A stretch of DNA of 64,000 nucleotides from Mycoplasmopsis bovigenitalium (lineage in GTDB: Bacteria > Bacillota_I > Bacilli_A > Mycoplasmatales > Metamycoplasmataceae): the NCBI RefSeq assembly GCF_002356075.1, contig NZ_AP017902.1, positions 558,001 through 622,000 of the forward strand, given 5' to 3'. Within the stretch, counting starts at the first letter, position 1, and each line of letters begins with the position of its first letter. The position numbers and the translations under genes are program-made. The notes beneath the pieces are model-generated. The model had not been told where the DNA came from. It worked only from the letters and a program-made list of their open reading frames with translations, and did not search any database. Below are positions 53,835 through 64,000 of this stretch, one piece after another.

Positions 53835-56360
53835 ATGAAATTAAAACTACCGTTATTTGCTTTTTCAATTATTTCACCAGCAATTATTGCAACATCGTGT
53901 ACAAAACAACAGACAGAGAGCAACATCATTTGGACTAATATTGATATAAAGGTTAATGTTAAAAATAAACAAAATATTTATTTAGAAGATCTAAAAGAAC
54001 AAGACATTATTTATGAATTAAATAATGATGCAGTTAATGTTAAAAAAATATCAATTTCGCGTGATAATTCAAAAAATTTAGCAAACATTTCAATTAAATT
54101 AGTATCAAAAACAAATCCAAACAAAGTTCATACAAAAGTCATACAAATTGATGGATTTAAAATCAAAGAAACAAATCCCAAAGTTGGCAATATTGACATT
54201 GCTCCACTAAATGATCCTAATAAAAGTGCTGGTTCAACTAATGATCCAGTTCCATCTACCCCAGGAATAAACCCTCATGAAGGCACTCCGCCAACTAATA
54301 ACATAAATGGTGACCAAGATAATTCAGGAAATATAGATCAAGATAATAATAAAAATCAAAACCCAAACAATTCAAAAGATCCAGAACCAACAATCCCAAA
54401 TACTGGTTCAAATAATTCAAGCAAACCTGCTCAGCCCAATAATTCAAATGAAACTACAAAACCTATTAAAAAAGAAAATCCTCGTGTTTTAATTTCAAAT
54501 AAAGACAGTCATTTTCTTTCTGTTAAAGATTTGCAAAAAAATACTCCAAATCAAGTTTATAAAATGACTAAAAGCTATAATGATGCAATTTTAGGGCTAA
54601 ATAATTTCCTAAAATCTGGCAATTATGGTAATCCTGTAGATTTTACCAATGCATTTGATAAAAATGTGTCAGATAAATTTTGAGATTATACAAATAAAAT
54701 TGGTGTTTATGGCAATTACGGTGAAAATGAACGCCAAAAGGTAGAATTTTATAATAGATCTTTATCGATAAATGGTATGGTAAAGCAAGTTTATCTACCT
54801 ACATTTGCTGATAATGACAAATTATCGGCAAAAAATATTGATAAATCACAAATAATTAATGATTTAATTGCTAAAAATACTTTTGGATTTTTACCGTCAA
54901 ATTTAAGTCAATTTCTTTATTATGCAAGTTTAGAATCAATTTCTAAACATTTGCAAATAGCTAATATAAAGAACATTAGAGCAAATTTCGATGATGAAAA
55001 AGGAACAATTGATTTATTAATTGAAAATTCTACAGGTGAAAAATTTTTAATTAACATAAATAAAGAGAATGCAAATAATCTTAAAAATAATGATGATTTT
55101 TACAATTATATTTATGATAGATCATTTATGTTTAGTTGATATGCAATGGGCTGAGATAGAGACTTCTTTGAAAGAGATAACGGTGTTCAATATAAAAATG
55201 AAAGCGGCACTATGTGGGTTGTTGATAGAGTTATCAACCCTGAAGCAGAAAAGGAAGGCTATTACGAATTTTTAGTGGCTACAAATATTCACGTATTTAG
55301 TTTGCGAAGAATTTTTGACAAATCATTGTACTTTAGCGCTGATTCAAATAAACCAAATGCCAGTCAGTGAAATGGTGGGTTCAGCCCAATTAATCAAGAT
55401 AAGATCCCTAGACAAGGCGGTTACTTCTACGGTACCCGTGGTAATCAAACTAGAAGTTTAAAAGGTAATAACTTTGTTAATTCTGAAAATGGCCAATACT
55501 TTCCAATCGCAAAAGCCTATGAACAATACTTAATAGCTCCATATTACACACCTCGTTATTATGCAGATGGTTTTTGAGATATTGATGCTGAAACAGGTAA
55601 AAAACATCTTGAAGTTTATGATCAAACTTCAAGAATTGGCGGAACAAAAAATGCTGGAGCGGATTTTGTTATTTTACGTTTAAAAATTCATAAATCCGCA
55701 TTGAAAAATATCCTGCCTAAGTTAGAATACATTTTAGATTATGAGCCTGAAAAAGAAAAAGATTGATATATTGGCCTTGGAAAAAATGAATTATTTCACC
55801 CAATTAAAACTCAATTCTATGGCGGTTATCCAATAAATGTTGATGAGAACTTTAATCAAAACTATACTGGTTCTTCATCTTTCTCATTCAAATATAATAA
55901 GTCAACAGGTGGTGTAATTAATACACAAAATCGTGTAGTGAATAAAGACGTATTTCAATCATTATGAGTTAAATATGACGAAAATGAAAACAAAGATTGG
56001 AATTCTCATTTAGATAATTACAAGAAATATACCTCCCCATTCATTCAAGGCGAACACGGAATGGCTAAAACCATTTTGACTCAACATTCACAGCTTTACA
56101 CATATGCTCCATATGAACGAAGACACAATATTTTAGGTCCGGGTTCTTCTGGTTCAATGGTAATTGATTCAAGTTTTAATTTGATTGGTATAAATTATCT
56201 TTTTACCAAGGATGCTACATATGCTGATACATTTTCTAATGCAGTTGCCTTAATGGAGGGGCATGGTGATTATAAAAATGGCTTTGATGGCAACATTAGA
56301 ACTGATTTTGTCAAAAAATTAGTAAGTGATAATGTTAAAACAGTCAAACTTAATCCATAA
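53835..56360 (+). CDS. MIP-family (DUF31) serine protease lipoprotein
   Basis: Surface lipoprotein (841 aa). Signal peptide to Cys22 (IIATSC). Residues about 120-220 are a Pro/Asn/Gly/Asp-rich spacer. The DUF31 protease domain shows a chymotrypsin-like triad: His486 in ATNIHVF, Asp610 in GADFVILRL and Ser772 in GPGSSGSMV. In M. mycoides the homologous MIP cleaves IgG heavy chains captured by its partner MIB; here no MIB gene is in view, so immunoglobulin as substrate is inferred. GGAGG ribosome site. Several UGA Trp codons. Confidence 0.88.
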
Positions 56361-56375
56361 AATAATAATAAATAT

Positions 56376-56406
56376 ATCCACCAAGCCATAGATTGGTGGA
56401 TTTTAA
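56376..56406 (+). terminator. Terminator of the protease gene
   Basis: ATCCACCAA (56376-56384) and TTGGTGGAT (56393-56401), then TTTAATTT. Confidence 0.8.
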
Positions 56407-56619
56407 TTTGCATACAATATTTAATAAGAGCTTAAAAACAATTCAAAAGTTCATTGAAATTTTTGTTTATTATTTCGCGTGATTATCAAAAATCATAATT
56501 AATTTATGAAGATGGCAGCTAAAATGAACTGACTTTTTACTTGGCTCGGTATACTTTAAAAATGAATAAAATAAATTTATTTTTTTTCTTTCGTTCATTT
56601 AAATTTAGTGTATTATATT

Positions 56620-56726
56620 TCTAGTGGTTATAGCGCAAGGGATCACCTGAATCCATTCCGAACTCAGTAGTTAAGCCTTGTAGTGCCGACGATACCAGAG
56701 ATGGGAAAATAGGGAGCTGCTTTTTT
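56620..56726 (+). rRNA. rrf: 5S ribosomal RNA, copy 1
   Basis: Mycoplasma 5S rRNA: AGTGGTTATAGCGCAAGG, ATCACCTGAATCCATTCCGA, ACTCAGTAGTTAAGC, CCGACGATACCAGAGAT and GGGAGCTGCT with helix I pairing between AGTGG and CTGCT. Not linked to 16S/23S. Identical over about 118 bp to the copy at 58158. A TATTAT box precedes it; the T run after CTGC is its terminator. Ends are approximate. Confidence 0.93.
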
Positions 56727-56779
56727 TATTTTCTTTTTTTGTATTTTAATCATTCAATAACTATGTTATGGAGGCCATT

Positions 56780-57436
56780 TTGAAATTTAAATTAAACTTA
56801 ATTCCGTTATTGTCAATTCCTTTCATTACTATTTCGTGCAAAAATAATCAAAAACCCATTGAAGATGAAAACAAAATAGAAAATAAAGAAGTAGAAACAA
56901 ATAATAAACGAGATGAGTTAAAAATTTATCATTTTATTGATTTTTATAATAGTAGCAAAATTAATAACAAGCAAATTTTTATTGATAATGACTTGCAAGC
57001 ATCTAATATTTTAAATGGTTATATTTTTTACGAAGAATATAAAACTGTTGATGATACAGGGTTTGATGAGGATGCTGATTTAGAAATAACTAAAAATAAT
57101 GTGCACATCTTTAAAATTTCTAGCTTTTTTAACAAAGATTTTTTTAAAGAAAACATTTTGATTTACACTAGTGAAATTCCAAATTTACTAACCCCCAATA
57201 TTAATAATGTTGAAAATGCTAAAATATTTTTCCCTATTAAAATTGAAAGTGGGAAATTTGTATATGATGACCAAGCCAATATCATAGAAAAAAATATTGA
57301 AAAAGTTCGCGAATTTAAATTCAATCCAAAACACATTAACTATATTCATTCATCTGTTAAGGGTTTTTACATTGCTATAAACAAAAAACATACACAAGCA
57401 TTTAAAGACTTTGTAAATAAGATTTATACGAGTTAA
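56780..57436 (+). CDS. Putative lipoprotein of unknown function
   Basis: Unrecognised 218-aa lipoprotein. TTG at 56780 is preferred as start: GGAGG lies 5 nt upstream, and it yields the compact signal MKFKLNLIPLLSIPFITISC with Cys20. The mature part is charged and Asn/Lys-rich, with YIFYEEYKTVDDTGFDEDAD and no TM helix or known motif. It sits between the two 5S genes and 2 nt before a pseudouridine synthase gene, likely co-transcribed. Confidence 0.75.
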   Translation: MKFKLNLIPLLSIPFITISCKNNQKPIEDENKIENKEVETNNKRDELKIYHFIDFYNSSKINNKQIFIDNDLQASNILNGYIFYEEYKTVDDTGFDEDADLEITKNNVHIFKISSFFNKDFFKENILIYTSEIPNLLTPNINNVENAKIFFPIKIESGKFVYDDQANIIEKNIEKVREFKFNPKHINYIHSSVKGFYIAINKKHTQAFKDFVNKIYTS

Positions 57437-57438
57437 AT

Positions 57439-58116
57439 ATGAGAATAGAGAAATATTTATCAAGCATTATTAATAAATCGCGAAGCGAAATAAAAAAAGA
57501 CATTAAAGATGGCAAAATTAGTGTGAATGGAACTTTGATTTTTAAAAGTATCAATGTTGACATTGAAAAAGAAAAAGTTTTTTATGATGGAAAAATTGTT
57601 GAATTTCAAGAACATAGATACTTTTTACTAAATAAACCCGCAGGTTATATTTGCGCTAATTATGATCCCAAGCATAAAACTATTTTTGATTTAATAGACT
57701 TAAATCCTAATAAATATTTTAGTGTTGGAAGATTAGATAAAGATACTGAAGGATTATTAATTATTACAAATGATGGTGAATTTAGTAACAGTGTTTTGAA
57801 ACCATCAAAACACGTAGCTAAAAAATACTATATTGAAGTTGATAAAAACATTGATTTTGATATTGAAAAATATAATCTACCAATAAACATTGGTGATTTT
57901 GTAGTTAAAAAATATTTATTTGAATATATTGGTGAAAACAAATGTTTTTTAACTATTTATGAAGGCAAATTTCACCAAGTTAAAAGAATGATGAAACACT
58001 TTAATTTAAATGTAATATACCTAAAAAGAATTGAATTTGGTAATTTATTATTGCCTGAAAATTTGAAAATTGGTGAGTGAAAAGAAATCAATAAAAATGA
58101 TATAAAAAAAATTTAA
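57439..58116 (+). CDS. RsuA/RluB-family pseudouridine synthase
   Basis: Small-type pseudouridine synthase (225 aa): N-terminal S4 domain (MRIEKYLSSI, KSRSEIKKDIKDGKISVNG), catalytic SVGRLDKDTEGLLIITNDG with the catalytic Asp, and EGKFHQVKRMMKHF. RsuA family enzymes modify 16S U516 or 23S sites; the exact target is not evident. Starts 2 nt after the lipoprotein stop. Final codons follow a UGA Trp. Confidence 0.92.
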
Positions 58117-58154
58117 AAAATATTTTGTGTTTTAAAAAATAATGATAAGATATT

Positions 58155-58261
58155 ACCAGTGGTTATAGCGCAAGGGATCACCTGAATCCATTCCGAACTC
58201 AGTAGTTAAGCCTTGTAGTGCCGACGATACCAGAGATGGGAAAATAGGGAGCTGCTTTTTT
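58155..58261 (+). rRNA. rrf: 5S ribosomal RNA, copy 2
   Basis: Same sequence as copy 1 from AGTGG (58158) through the T tract, with different upstream flank (GATATTACC). Ends are approximate. Confidence 0.93.
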
Positions 58262-58287
58262 TATTTTCTTTTTTAAAAAATAATTTA

Positions 58288-58329
58288 AAAAATCAAGCCG
58301 ATTATCATAATTCTGGCTTGATTTTTTTT
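58288..58329. terminator. Bidirectional terminator, 5S copy 2 / F1-like ATPase cluster
   Basis: AAAAATCAAGCC (58288-58299) and GGCTTGATTTTT (58315-58326) with a 15-nt loop, A and T runs on the two sides. Confidence 0.85.
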
Positions 58330-58364
58330 ATCTTTTTGAATAGTAAAATGAATATATTGGTAAA

Positions 58365-59741
58365 TTATAGACCTAATTCTTTATCAGTTGGAATATCTAA
58401 TGCTGATCCAACATATGAAAAGATTTCTGGACTTTGTTTAATGTATTCACCATTAAGAATTTTTCAAACACTCTCAACTGTATCCTCAATTTTAACAAAT
58501 TGACCAGGAGACTTTGTAAAGTGTTCAGTCATGAAGAAGTTTTGAGTAAAGAAGTTTTCCAATTGTAATGCTTTTTTAACTATTGTTTTACTTTCATCAT
58601 CAAGTTCGTCAAATCCTAAGATTAGAATAACATCTTCAAGATCTTTATATGTTTTAAGAATTTTTTTGGTTTCAATTATTGCATCAAAGTGACGCTTACC
58701 AATAATATTTTCATTGACTGAGTTTGATTGACTAGCAAGTGGGTCAAAGGCAGGGAAAATATTTTTAGCTGTTTGTGCACGAGAAAGTACTAAATTACCA
58801 TCTAAGTGGTTGAAAACCGCAACTGCTGATGGGTCTGATAAATCATCCATTGGTAAGAACATTGTTTGGAACGAAGTAATAGCCCCATTTTCGTTTTTGA
58901 ATAAACGGTGTTGAACATTAGCAACATCGCTTTCAAGAGTTGATTGATAACCTCCAACAGAAGGTTTTTTACCTAATGATGAACTAACTTCATTTTCTGC
59001 TTGAACAAAACGATAAATATTGTCAATAAATAATAAGACATCTTCTTTATCTTGGTCTCTTAAGTATTCAGCAGCTGTAATACCGATTGGTACAATTGAC
59101 ATTCTAGCCCCAGGTGATTCGTTCATTTTAGAAATAAACATAATTGAATTTTGCAATAAATTTGATTCTTTTAATTCATTGTAAAGTTCAATACCTTCAC
59201 GTGAACGCTCACCTGAACCAATGAAAATGTTACTTGTTTGCTTACTGTTGTTATTTACGTTGAAAATGATTTCTTTCATTAAAACAGTTTTACCAACCCC
59301 AGCACCACCAAAAATACCGATTTTATAACCCTTAACAATTGGAATGAAAAAGTCAATAGCTTTAATACCAGTTTGAATTATCTCAGTATTTGTATTAATA
59401 AATTTGTTGTGATTAATTGTAGAGTTCATCTCAACATATTTTGGAGTAATTGTTGATTTAAGTAGCGGTTTACCTTCAAAACTATAAATATTATTCTTTG
59501 AATTAACGCCAACAGGAACCATAAAACTTTTATTTGTGTTGGTTACTTTATCATTAAGTGCAATAGGCTGTGCAGTATAAATTACGATTGCTTTTACTAC
59601 TGTATCAGATACTACTCTTTTTACCAAAAGATACGTTTTTGAGTCATGTAAGGTTAATAATTGATTAACTTTTGGCAATTCAGAAGGTGAAAATTCAATA
59701 TCTAAAACATCTGAATTAAATTGCAAAATTTTACCAGTCAT
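58365..59741 (-). CDS. F1-like ATPase beta-type subunit
   Basis: AtpD-like subunit (458 aa) of a mycoplasma F1-like ATPase. P-loop GIFGGAGVGKTVLMKE (143-158), the catalytic glutamate Glu178 in GSGERSREGIELYNEL, Walker B DVLLFIDNIYRFVQAENEVS, and SVGGYQSTLESDV. The opening beta-barrel is divergent and the sequence is well apart from a housekeeping AtpD, as for F1-like copies. Last gene of the cluster, overlapping the alpha-like gene by TAATG. It should be the ATP-hydrolysing subunit. Confidence 0.9.
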
Positions 59742-61291
59742 TATTTATCTCCTAACTCAATAGCTACTTTTTCTAAGTAGTTTTTTGGGAACTCTATAAA
59801 TTTATTTTCTACTTGAATATTTCAATCAAGCCCTAGATAATTTGAGTATTGTTGCAGTGCGAAAGCAAAAAAGTTTTTAGTAATTGAATCATCATAATCT
59901 TTGCCACTAATAATGTTTTCATAAGCACCTTTAGCTTCAAAATTAGTGTTGATAATGTAATTTAAATAATTCATAGCTTTTTGGTGGTCGGTCACGCCTT
60001 TAAACAAGTTTCATGAAATGATTTTTGAACTTAGCATTATAAAACTATGTGAATATAATGAATAACCTCTTTGCGAGAATAATTTATCAATCATTTTCCC
60101 TTTGTTTAATAGTGCAGAAGTTTCCGCGTTGAAGTCATAATCAAGTGTTGCTAATTTTAAATGACGTTTGTATTTTCTGTAAATTTTTCCAATTTCACCA
60201 GCAACTTGAGTTATTGTTCTGTTTTGAACGCTTGAACCAGTTCTTGATACTGATAAATCAATATTAATAGCAGGCAATTTACCAGCAGAGAATAAATCGG
60301 CACTAGTAACAATTTGACCATCAGTAATTGAAATAACGTTTGATGAAATTAGTGAAGTAATGTCGCCATCAATAGTTTGTAATATTGGCAGTGCAGTAAT
60401 AGTCTTACGTCCGACAAAGCTACCTGCTCTTTCAAGAAATTGTGAGTGAGCAAAGAATATGTCGCCTGGCATGGCCTCTTTACCAACTGGCGCATCTGAA
60501 AGAAGCGCCATTTCTCTAATTATGTTTGCATGTTTTGTTAAATCATCAAAAACAATAAGAACATCATTTTCATATGAAAGATTTTCAGCATGAGCCATTC
60601 CTACATATGGAGCTAAGTATTGGTCGTATGTTGATGTTGCAAATGCATCAATAATAATTGTATTTTTTAATGCATCATATTTTTCAAGAGTTGAATAAAT
60701 ATTGGCAATTTGTTCTCTTTTTTGACCAATTGCTACATAAATACATTTAACATTATTTTTTGCTTGGTTAATAATTGTATTTAATGCGATGTGAGTTTTT
60801 CCGGTTTGACGGTCACCAATAATTAATTCACGTTGACCCTTACCAATTGGAATTAATAAGTCTATTGAAGTTATACCTGTGTAAAGCTGTTCATTTAGAG
60901 TTTTAACTGTCATTAAATCGTGTGCTAATTTAAATATTTGTGTTGATTGTTGGTGTTGAGCAAATTCAGGTTTTTTAGTTGGAGTTGGTAAAATTACATT
61001 TCCTGAGACATCAATTACTTTTCCAAAGTAAATGTCTGAAGTATAAACATTGTAGTTTGAGTTTAATAATTCTAATTGATCGCCAATTGAGATATTGCCA
61101 CCTTGGTCATTTGATAGCAAGATTGCCTTTTCAGTAGTTGCGCTAATTAGAATTAATTGAATGTGAGGTTTACCAACTATGCTAAACATTTGTTTTTGCG
61201 AATAATTAAAATTTCCAGTCACCTCAATCATATAATCAAATATTGATGAAACAATTGGGGTTTTACTAATTTTATTAGTTGTCTTTTTCAT
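59741..61291 (-). CDS. F1-like ATPase alpha-type subunit
   Basis: AtpA-like subunit (516 aa). P-loop LIIGDRQTGKTHIALN (157-172), VYVAIGQKREQIANIYSTLE-like segment, VLIVFDDLTKHANIIREMALL and the alpha arginine-finger motif IDLSVSRTGSSVQN. The C-terminal part continues through a UGA Trp into NLFKGVTDHQKAMNYLNYI. Starts 9 nt after the membrane-protein gene with AGGAGG upstream. Confidence 0.9.
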
Positions 61292-61300
61292 AATTTCCTC

Positions 61301-63391
61301 CTATATAAAGATCAGTATAGATCCAATTATGATTAGTGATAATGATAATGAAGTTAAAACAGCGTATAAGGTTTTTAATTTGTATTTTTTAGATTTTTTA
61401 ATGTTTACAAGAGCTAATATTATTGTTAATAAAATTAATAGTGAACCAATTACTGCAATTGAGATACCAAATATTTCTTGAACTTTATGAACGCTCTTGT
61501 TTTGCTGATTTATTTCTTCTTGTGCTTTTTTATAAGCTAAATCAAATTCAATTGCTGATTTGTCATCATTTATTTCTTTAGGTTGCGCCAATGTTCGCAT
61601 TGTTAGGAAATTTTCTTTAATTTTTTCTATTAATTTTACATAGCCATTGAATCATTCATTGATTGTGTAATTATTAACAGTAGCCACAGCTTTAAGTTTG
61701 TGAATACGTTTATTTATAACATCTACAAATTGCTCAATTGTATTGGAATTATATTGTAATTGGTCAGAATTAATCTTTTCTGCATATTGCTTCATATTTT
61801 CAATATTTTTGAAGATAACGTCTTTATTTTGTCTTAAAACATCAACTTTATAAACATTGATTAAGTGGTTATATGCATTAGGAACAGCATTTCAAGAACC
61901 TACACCATTAAATTTTGAAGAAGCAATGGCAGTTAAAAATGTATTAGCAGAATCTCTGTATGCTTCATCTATTGAAATTTTGTTATTTTTATATTCTTTG
62001 GTTAATTTTTCAATTCGTTCATTTTGATAGATGATGTAGTTTAATGAATAAATTGTCTTGGTAAATTGATCAACTAGCCCAAAAACAGTATTGATTAGGA
62101 CTTGGTTAGCTAATTTTTCATATTTTAAGTTTTCATCTAAACCAAGTGAATCATAAAATTTAAGTGCAATATCATTAATAGCTTTAATTTGGTTATACAA
62201 AATCTCTTGTTTGTAAGGGTCTTGATTGCTTTCTAAACTAAAATCAGTAATATATGTACGTTTCAAGTTAGGTTTTTCTTTGTCATAGATAGCAACTTTT
62301 GCGCTATTTTGAGTTATTTCTTGAACTTCATATTGATATTTTGTATTGATTGGATTGTTAAAAAAGAATACATCTTTTAATTTTTGACTTGCTAAAATGT
62401 TTAGATTTTCAATTGAATTCGTCGAATATTCTGCTCTGACTAAAGGTGTTAAAATAGGCAGTGATTCAAGTTTTGTTTCAACTGGCAACACTTTAACTGG
62501 TTTGTTTGGAACTAGAGGTGGAATATATGGAATATCTTGTGGTTGAGTAGGGGTAGGCTCCTCAATAATAAATTCTTGATTTTGTCTAAGGTCAAATTCG
62601 ATAAAACGAGTTTTGAACTTATCAATTATATATTCGTCTCAATTTTTATATCCTTTAGGATTTTGAACAGTCAAAATAGTTTGTTCTTTACCATCTACAT
62701 TTGCTTTTTTATTAACAAAATCATAATCCTTGCCAATTTTTAAGATATCAGAATCGTCAAGTGCAATTGATTTAATTTCTTCAAGTAATGAACCAGTATA
62801 TTTTTCAATAGCAGATTCAAAACGTTTTTCATCAACAATATTTAGTTCTTCAGCAACCTTTTTAATTTTTGAAGGGTCAATTGCTCTGTCATATTTAGTT
62901 AATTTATCATCACCCTTACCGTAAATAATGTTTTCATACTGTTTGTTATTAAATTCAACTTTACCATTTATATAATTTTTCTCTCTAGAAAGAACATATG
63001 GGAAAGTAATATACATTCCGTATTTATCTGGTTCTTTTTTGATATTTTCTTTGTTAGATTCGTAAAACTCAAGAAGTTTTTCAAGGTAAATTTGGCGCGA
63101 AAGTCTAGTTTGATAGTCGGTTTCTGTATCAGATTTGTTTTTTAATATTTGGTCTTTTAAAAAACTTGTTATTAACTCAATTGATTTATCAATAGTTTCG
63201 GCAATTTTCTTGTCGTTTTTTTCTTTAAAAGTAGAGAAATTAGGGTCAGTAGTTTTTGGTTTTTCCTCAGGTTTATTATTTCCAGGAGCAGCCGGCGGTT
63301 TAGGGTCATCTAAACGTGCACTAACGAATGCTAAAGGAGTTGTTATCGAAGTTATTAATCCAAGTGAATAAATTATTTTATTTTTACTCAT
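61301..63391 (-). CDS. F1-like ATPase cluster membrane protein
   Basis: Large 696-aa protein with an N-terminal signal peptide/anchor (KNKIIYSLGLITSITTPLAF), a Pro-rich stretch, a long helical, presumably extracellular region, and two C-terminal TM helices (about 632-657 and 672-695) around a basic cytosolic loop. No homology to F0 a, b or c. Its position in the operon matches the X0-type membrane components reported for mycoplasma F1-like ATPases, so it is a candidate for transmitting F1 motion to the cell surface. UGA Trp three times. Confidence 0.75.
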
Positions 63392-63860
63392 TCATATCTC
63401 CTTCATACTCAACTAAAGAAAGATTATGAATGATTTTTAACTCATATTCTTGATTTTTTAATTGATTAAGATGTGCGATTTCGTTTAATTTTAACCCGAT
63501 ATTTTGTAGTGCTTTTAAGTGGGAAATTTCTTGACTAATTTCTTTTAATTTTGCTTTATATTTGTTCTTTATTTCTGATTTTTTTGCCTTAACAAAAAGT
63601 TTGATTTTTGAAAAAGTATTGAGTGTAGCTTTTTGACCATCACAATTCATATTTGTGTTTTTTAGTAAAATATAATAAGTTTTATTGCTTTCAAAATCTT
63701 GAATTTTTAGAACAGTTTTTTCATAACTCGCTAATGATTTTGAACTCACCATTTTTCAGTTGTCTGATTCTTCGATATTGAAGTATAGAATAGCATTTTT
63801 GAAAACTAATGGAGTGTTAGTTATTGAGTTTATTTCAATATTAATTCCATTTTTATTCAT
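63384..63860 (-). CDS. F1-like ATPase epsilon-type subunit (probable)
   Basis: Protein of 158 aa with a beta-rich N-terminal half (about 1-95) and a charged helical C-terminal half, the architecture of F1 epsilon, though sequence similarity is weak. Located between the gamma-like and membrane-protein genes; the ATG overlaps the gamma-like stop (TAATG) and the end overlaps the next gene by 8 nt. The call relies on architecture and gene order. Confidence 0.55.
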
Positions 63861-64000
63861 TAGGCATCCTCACTAGATTTTTTATTTTTTCTAAAAAACA
63901 TAACGATATCTTCAATTTCTTTTTCACGCTTAAATTTAATAATTTTTTTCGACAATTTTAATATGTCTTCATCAAGTTGCTTGATGATTTGATTAGTTGT
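63860..64000 (-). CDS. F1-like ATPase gamma-type subunit (partial, C-terminus)
   Basis: Last 46 residues of a gene extending beyond the window: NQIIKQLDEDILKLSKKIIKFKREKEIEDIVMFF. It resembles the C-terminal helix of F1 gamma (N..LI..L....NK.RQ..IT.EI.EIV) in spacing of Asn, Leu, basic and I(E)IV positions, and lies in the expected place before alpha and beta. Tentative. Confidence 0.55.
   Translation of the reverse strand, partial: TTNQIIKQLDEDILKLSKKIIKFKREKEIEDIVMFFRKNKKSSEDA

Overview
The window is AT-rich chromosomal DNA of a mycoplasma (Mollicutes, Mycoplasma sensu lato). Most long genes read through in-frame UGA codons at positions where their families need Trp (polC, fusA, proS, metG, gatB, the ABC exporter), so UGA is Trp and apparent breaks at UGA are not frameshifts. 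Several lipoprotein genes with short mycoplasma-type signal peptides, a GatCAB amidotransferase, PolC, a MIP/DUF31-type serine protease and an F1-like ATPase cluster point to the hominis/bovis-agalactiae side of the genus; the species cannot be fixed from the sequence alone.

Layout. 1-14.3 kb is a mostly minus-strand housekeeping block: rplK-rplA, a secreted nuclease lipoprotein, gatC-gatA-gatB, a pseudouridine synthase, acpS-plsC-scpA-scpB, recU (plus), HU, cmk-der, dnaJ with a CIRCE operator, a YihY-type membrane protein and rpiB. 14.4-27.4 kb is plus strand: a C39-peptidase ABC exporter with a small membrane partner, ybeY-cdd-era-pepP, proS with an MG284-like neighbour, polC and a split chromate-transporter pair. 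27.5-32.5 kb is minus: a small ABM-like protein, metG, a TrmN6-like methyltransferase, rnr, secG. 32.7-36.5 kb is a tight plus operon gmk-PP2C-Ser/Thr kinase-rsgA-rpe.

36.5-49.7 kb is the accessory region. It has a lipoprotein gene bracketed by 42-bp direct repeats, a GT2 polysaccharide synthase containing a G8 tract (probably phase variable), an LLM flavin oxidoreductase, and then a 4.8-kb island of unfamiliar genes. The island is one soluble protein gene followed by two tandem copies of a pair: a two-TM protein carrying an AbiEii-like nucleotidyltransferase core, and a small multi-TM protein. It is bounded by a 17-bp direct repeat and by a roughly 160-bp duplication of the terminator, promoter and 5' end of the LLM gene. 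Next come a trigger-factor-like gene and a type II restriction-modification pair.

50.1-53.2 kb is rpsL-rpsG-fusA. 53.5-58.3 kb holds tRNA-Leu, tRNA-Lys, a MIP-like serine protease lipoprotein, and two identical detached 5S rRNA genes bracketing a lipoprotein and an RsuA-type pseudouridine synthase. 58.4-64 kb (minus) is an F1-like ATPase cluster: gamma-like, epsilon-like, a 696-aa signal-peptide/two-TM membrane protein, alpha-like and beta-like. In other mycoplasmas such clusters have been linked to the MIB-MIP immunoglobulin-cleaving system, which would fit the nearby MIP-like gene; that coupling is inferred here.

Most operons overlap by 1-32 nt (TAATG or 8-nt overlaps), implying translational coupling. 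Several promoters place TATAAT only 6-9 nt before the start codon without a Shine-Dalgarno sequence, suggesting leaderless mRNAs.
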